From contig CBIHNH010000009.1 in the NCBI GenBank assembly GCA_966211425.1, positions 1-25,389 on the forward strand: a stretch of 25,389 nucleotides of DNA, written 5' to 3'. The notes below the pieces were generated by a model. It worked only from the letters and a program-made list of their open reading frames with translations, searched no databases and had not been told where the DNA came from. Made by a program: the position numbers and the translations under genes. Positions 23,318 to 25,389 of this stretch are shown in pieces. Source of the stretch: CBIHNH01 sp966211425 (GTDB lineage: Bacteria > Patescibacteriota > Saccharimonadia > Saccharimonadales > Saccharimonadaceae). Position 1 is the first letter of the stretch. The number at the start of each line of letters is the position of its first letter.

Positions 23318-24231
23318 TCTTGATTTGATCGGTGGAACTGGCGATGCACTTCACGCAGGTGCTGATCGGTGACGTGGGTGTAAACCTGTGTTGTTGCGAT
23401 ATTGCTATGGCCGAGCATGCTCTGAACCGAACGGATATCTGCACCGTTCATGAGTAGGTCGGTGGCAAAGCTATGCCTGAGGGTATGTGGGGATACCTGC
23501 TTGGTTATCCCGGCCAGTTTTGCGTAGTGAGCCACGAGTCTCTGGACAGAGCGGGGCGTGAGACGAAAGCTTTCGCCAGCTTCATCGCCGGTTTTTGCGC
23601 CACTGTATCGGATAAATAATGGTCTTGCCGCGTCGAGACGGGTTTCGAGATAGGCGGCCAGGCACTGTGTTGCCTCCGGGCTGATAAAGACGGGTCGGTC
23701 TTTTTGACCCTTTCCGCGAACCATAAACTCTCCTCGTTGCAGGTTGATATGGTCGCGGTTGAGGTTGCAGAGCTCGCTGACACGGAGTCCACTGGAGTAG
23801 AGAAGCTCCAGGATAGCCTTATCGCGTAGATCCTGGGGCGTATTGCCGTCGACAATACCCATGATGCGTTCGGTCTCCTCTTGGGTGAGAAAACTGACTT
23901 GTTTGCGCTTTGTCTTCGGCAACTCAACTTTTTCGGGTGTCAGTGTTTTGATATCTCGCTTTGAGCAGTAACCGAGAAAGCTGCGTAGCGCGATCAGGTG
24001 ATAGCTCTGGGTGAGGGGGCTGAGTGAATCGCCTTGCTCGTTTTCGTAGCGGTTGAGCCAGAGGCGCCATTTGCGAACGACTTCGCTCGTAACCTTTGAG
24101 ACGTCGATATCACCGGCGTATTCGATCAGTCGCTGCAGGTAGAGGTGGTAGTTCTCGGCTGTTTTTTGTGATCGGCCGCGTTCAACCTCGACATGTTCGA
24201 TAAAATCGATGATGAGATCAGAGAGATACAT
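23314..24231 (-). CDS. Tyrosine recombinase, XerC/XerD type
   Basis: 305 residues. An N-terminal SAM-like DNA-binding domain (1-100) and a catalytic domain with R150 (YSSGLRVSELCNL), K174 in the beta hairpin (RGKGQKDR), H249 and R252 (HTLRHSFAT), H275 (LGHSNIATTQVY) and the nucleophile Y284. All six catalytic residues are present. Length and motifs match the housekeeping Xer recombinases that resolve chromosome dimers rather than phage integrases; XerC and XerD cannot be told apart here. No dif-like site was identified in the window. It is transcribed away from uppP. Confidence 0.93.
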   Translation of the reverse strand: MYLSDLIIDFIEHVEVERGRSQKTAENYHLYLQRLIEYAGDIDVSKVTSEVVRKWRLWLNRYENEQGDSLSPLTQSYHLIALRSFLGYCSKRDIKTLTPEKVELPKTKRKQVSFLTQEETERIMGIVDGNTPQDLRDKAILELLYSSGLRVSELCNLNRDHINLQRGEFMVRGKGQKDRPVFISPEATQCLAAYLETRLDAARPLFIRYSGAKTGDEAGESFRLTPRSVQRLVAHYAKLAGITKQVSPHTLRHSFATDLLMNGADIRSVQSMLGHSNIATTQVYTHVTDQHLREVHRQFHRSNQD

Positions 24232-24237
24232 GCTCCC

Positions 24238-24243
24238 ATGATA
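24238..24243 (-). promoter_or_regulatory. Putative -10 box of the recombinase gene
   Basis: On the minus strand TATCAT lies six bases before the ATG at 24231; GGGAGC between them could alternatively be a ribosome site. A leaderless transcript would follow. Weak evidence without a -35. Confidence 0.3.
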
Positions 24244-24260
24244 GCGCTTTTGCTAATATT

Positions 24261-24287
24261 TTGCGACGTGATTGACTAGGGTACAAT
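24261..24287 (+). promoter_or_regulatory. Promoter of uppP
   Basis: TTGCGA (24261-24266), a 15-base spacer and TACAAT (24282-24287). Nine bases lie between the -10 and ATG 24297, so the mRNA would start at or next to the start codon. Confidence 0.55.
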
Positions 24288-24296
24288 AGGTGCAGC

Positions 24297-25091
24297 ATGA
24301 GTATCATCGAAGCTATCATCCTCGGGATTATCCAGGGCCTGACAGAGTTTATTCCTATCTCCAGCTCGGGACACTTAGTCATCGCCCAAACCGTGATGAG
24401 CGGGGCGAGTAACCACCTCTTTCTCGAGTGGATTAACCTCGGCACCGTTCTCGCGTTAATCATCTTTTTTTGGCCGCGTATCTGGAATACGCTAACAGAC
24501 ATCTTTGTCAAAAAGGATTTCCGGCTAGCGCTCAACGTCGTTATCGCTATGCTACCGGCAGGACTTGCTGGCTTTTTTATGGCTGACCTTATAGAGTCGC
24601 ATCCGTTTTTCGGTAGCCTCTGGACGGTCGTGGTGACACTGGCCGGCGTCGGTATATTGCTCATCCTGGTGGAACGGTTGCCGAAACTATCTGAGGTGAA
24701 AGCACTCGAGAGGCTGCCACGCTCCCGCGCGCTCACGATTGGTCTCGCCCAAGTTGCGGCGCTTATCCCTGGTACTTCACGTTCTGGAAGCACGATCATC
24801 GCTGGACGCTTGATGGGGCTAAGGGCGGCTGATGCCGCAGAGTTCAGCTTTTTGGTGTCGATCCCTATCATGCTTGGGGTTATCACAAAGCTGCTTATCA
24901 AAGAAGGTGACAGAGCGTATCTACTTGATAACTTCTGGCCTCTGATGACCGGTAACCTCGCAGCTCTGATCAGCGGGCTTGTGGCAATCGGTTTCTTGAT
25001 GCGCTATCTCCAGACCCGATCACTTGCGTTGTTCGGGTATTATCGGCTCGGACTCGCGGCGGTACTCCTCGCGGTACTTCTGGTACAATAG
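24297..25091 (+). CDS. uppP: Undecaprenyl-diphosphatase UppP (BacA)
   Basis: 264 residues, multi-pass membrane protein of normal length. The N-terminal LGIIQGLTEFIPISSSGHLVI (E17, E-F-I-P-I-SSSGH) and the central PGTSRSGST (158-166, R162) are the two signature motifs of the active site. UppP removes a phosphate from undecaprenyl diphosphate to recycle the lipid carrier for peptidoglycan synthesis, and confers bacitracin tolerance when abundant. It shares a short divergent promoter region with the recombinase gene. It fits a cell that makes its own wall. Confidence 0.96.
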   Translation: MSIIEAIILGIIQGLTEFIPISSSGHLVIAQTVMSGASNHLFLEWINLGTVLALIIFFWPRIWNTLTDIFVKKDFRLALNVVIAMLPAGLAGFFMADLIESHPFFGSLWTVVVTLAGVGILLILVERLPKLSEVKALERLPRSRALTIGLAQVAALIPGTSRSGSTIIAGRLMGLRAADAAEFSFLVSIPIMLGVITKLLIKEGDRAYLLDNFWPLMTGNLAALISGLVAIGFLMRYLQTRSLALFGYYRLGLAAVLLAVLLVQ

Positions 25092-25116
25092 CTGCGCCGT
25101 AGTATGTCCTTACTCG

Positions 25117-25141
25117 GCTATGCGAACAAGATTCGTATAGC
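25117..25141 (+). terminator. Hairpin between uppP and ndk, possible terminator
   Basis: A 10-bp stem, 25117-25126 with 25132-25141 (one G-U), with a five-base loop CAAGA. No U-tract follows, so it could be a weak terminator, an RNA processing signal or the upstream edge of the ndk promoter. Confidence 0.4.
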
Positions 25142-25154
25142 GCTCGCTTCGTAG

Positions 25155-25160
25155 TACAAT
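25155..25160 (+). promoter_or_regulatory. Putative -10 box of ndk
   Basis: TACAAT lies 32 bases before the ndk ATG; AGGAG (25184-25188) four bases before the ATG is a clear ribosome site, so unlike many neighbours this mRNA has a conventional leader. The -35 is unclear. Confidence 0.45.
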
Positions 25161-25192
25161 AAGGGGTGAATTTGAACACATAGAGGAGTCAC

Positions 25193-25389
25193 ATGGAACA
25201 AACTTTAGTCATTTTGAAGCCTGATACGATCCAGCGTGGTCTCGTCGGTGAGATCATCACTCGTTTTGAGCGCGCCGGTCTCAAGATCATCGCCATGAAG
25301 ATGATCGCGCCTGATGAGCTGCATTTTCATAAGCATTACGAGGGTATCAGTCACTTGATCAGCCGTTGGGGAGAGGACATCTTTAACGT
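25193..25389 (+). CDS. ndk: Nucleoside diphosphate kinase, N-terminal part
   Basis: The first 65 codons of Ndk; the gene runs off the window. MEQTLVILKPDTIQRGLVGEIITRFE and GLKIIAMKM are characteristic (the KPD.. lysine binds nucleotide phosphate); the catalytic histidine lies beyond the end. The enzyme transfers the gamma phosphate between nucleoside triphosphates and diphosphates through a phosphohistidine. A strong ribosome site precedes the start. Confidence 0.95.
   Translation, partial: MEQTLVILKPDTIQRGLVGEIITRFERAGLKIIAMKMIAPDELHFHKHYEGISHLISRWGEDIFN

Noticed and set aside
23314..24231. Phage or integron integrase marking a mobile element
   Set aside because: Length and motifs fit a housekeeping Xer recombinase; no attachment repeats, cassettes or phage genes lie nearby.

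Overview
The window looks like a chromosomal segment of a Candidate Phyla Radiation bacterium, most probably a Saccharibacterium (TM7). This is inferred from compact operons, a complete Gram-positive-like type IV pilus (T4P) locus with no outer-membrane secretin gene, leaderless-looking promoters and exported proteins resembling those of Actinobacteria, the usual hosts of TM7 epibionts. No rRNA, tRNA, insertion sequence or CRISPR array was seen. The genetic code looks standard: TGA ends pilM and pilO and the PilV-like gene, in each case overlapping the next start.

Layout. (1) 1-2378 is a tight plus-strand operon: end of rpsR, a NUDIX hydrolase, efp, a 2H phosphoesterase and tlyA. (2) 2401-4108 is a self-contained cassette: extended -10 promoter, long folded leader, exported calcium-loop/proline-repeat protein, an in-frame TGA, a sortase domain in the same frame, and a strong terminator. 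(3) 4125-5861 encodes a membrane-anchored serine beta-lactamase-like protein, convergent with ychF (5864-6946, minus). (4) 6991-7900 is a second cassette of the same design: promoter, three-way-junction-like leader, exported basic protein, terminator. (5) 7945-11609 is a two-gene operon for a TPR-like membrane protein and a 1043-residue Cys-rich exported protein. (6) 11678-18577 is the T4P machine: pilM, pilN, pilO, a small membrane protein, pilB, pilT, pilC. (7) 18589-23317 holds the major-pilin-like gene with its own promoter and terminator, the prepilin peptidase, and a four-gene minor pilin cluster (FimU/PilV/PilW/PilX-like order). (8) 23314-25389 holds a Xer-type recombinase (minus), uppP and the start of ndk.

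How the genes work together. PilM/N/O and the small membrane protein should form the cytoplasmic and inner-membrane alignment complex. PilB extends and PilT retracts the pilus on the PilC platform, PilD processes the prepilins, and the minor pilins, perhaps with the giant Cys-rich protein, would form the tip. The two exported cassettes have near-exclusive AAG lysine codons and classical Shine-Dalgarno sites, unlike the surrounding genes. They are candidates for acquisition from an actinobacterial host and for roles at the epibiont-host surface.

Most unusual points: the in-frame TGA separating an exported protein from an otherwise intact sortase domain; two long folded 5' leaders found only on the two foreign-looking exported genes; and a recurring TGn extended -10 box placed so close to the start codon that several native mRNAs should be leaderless.
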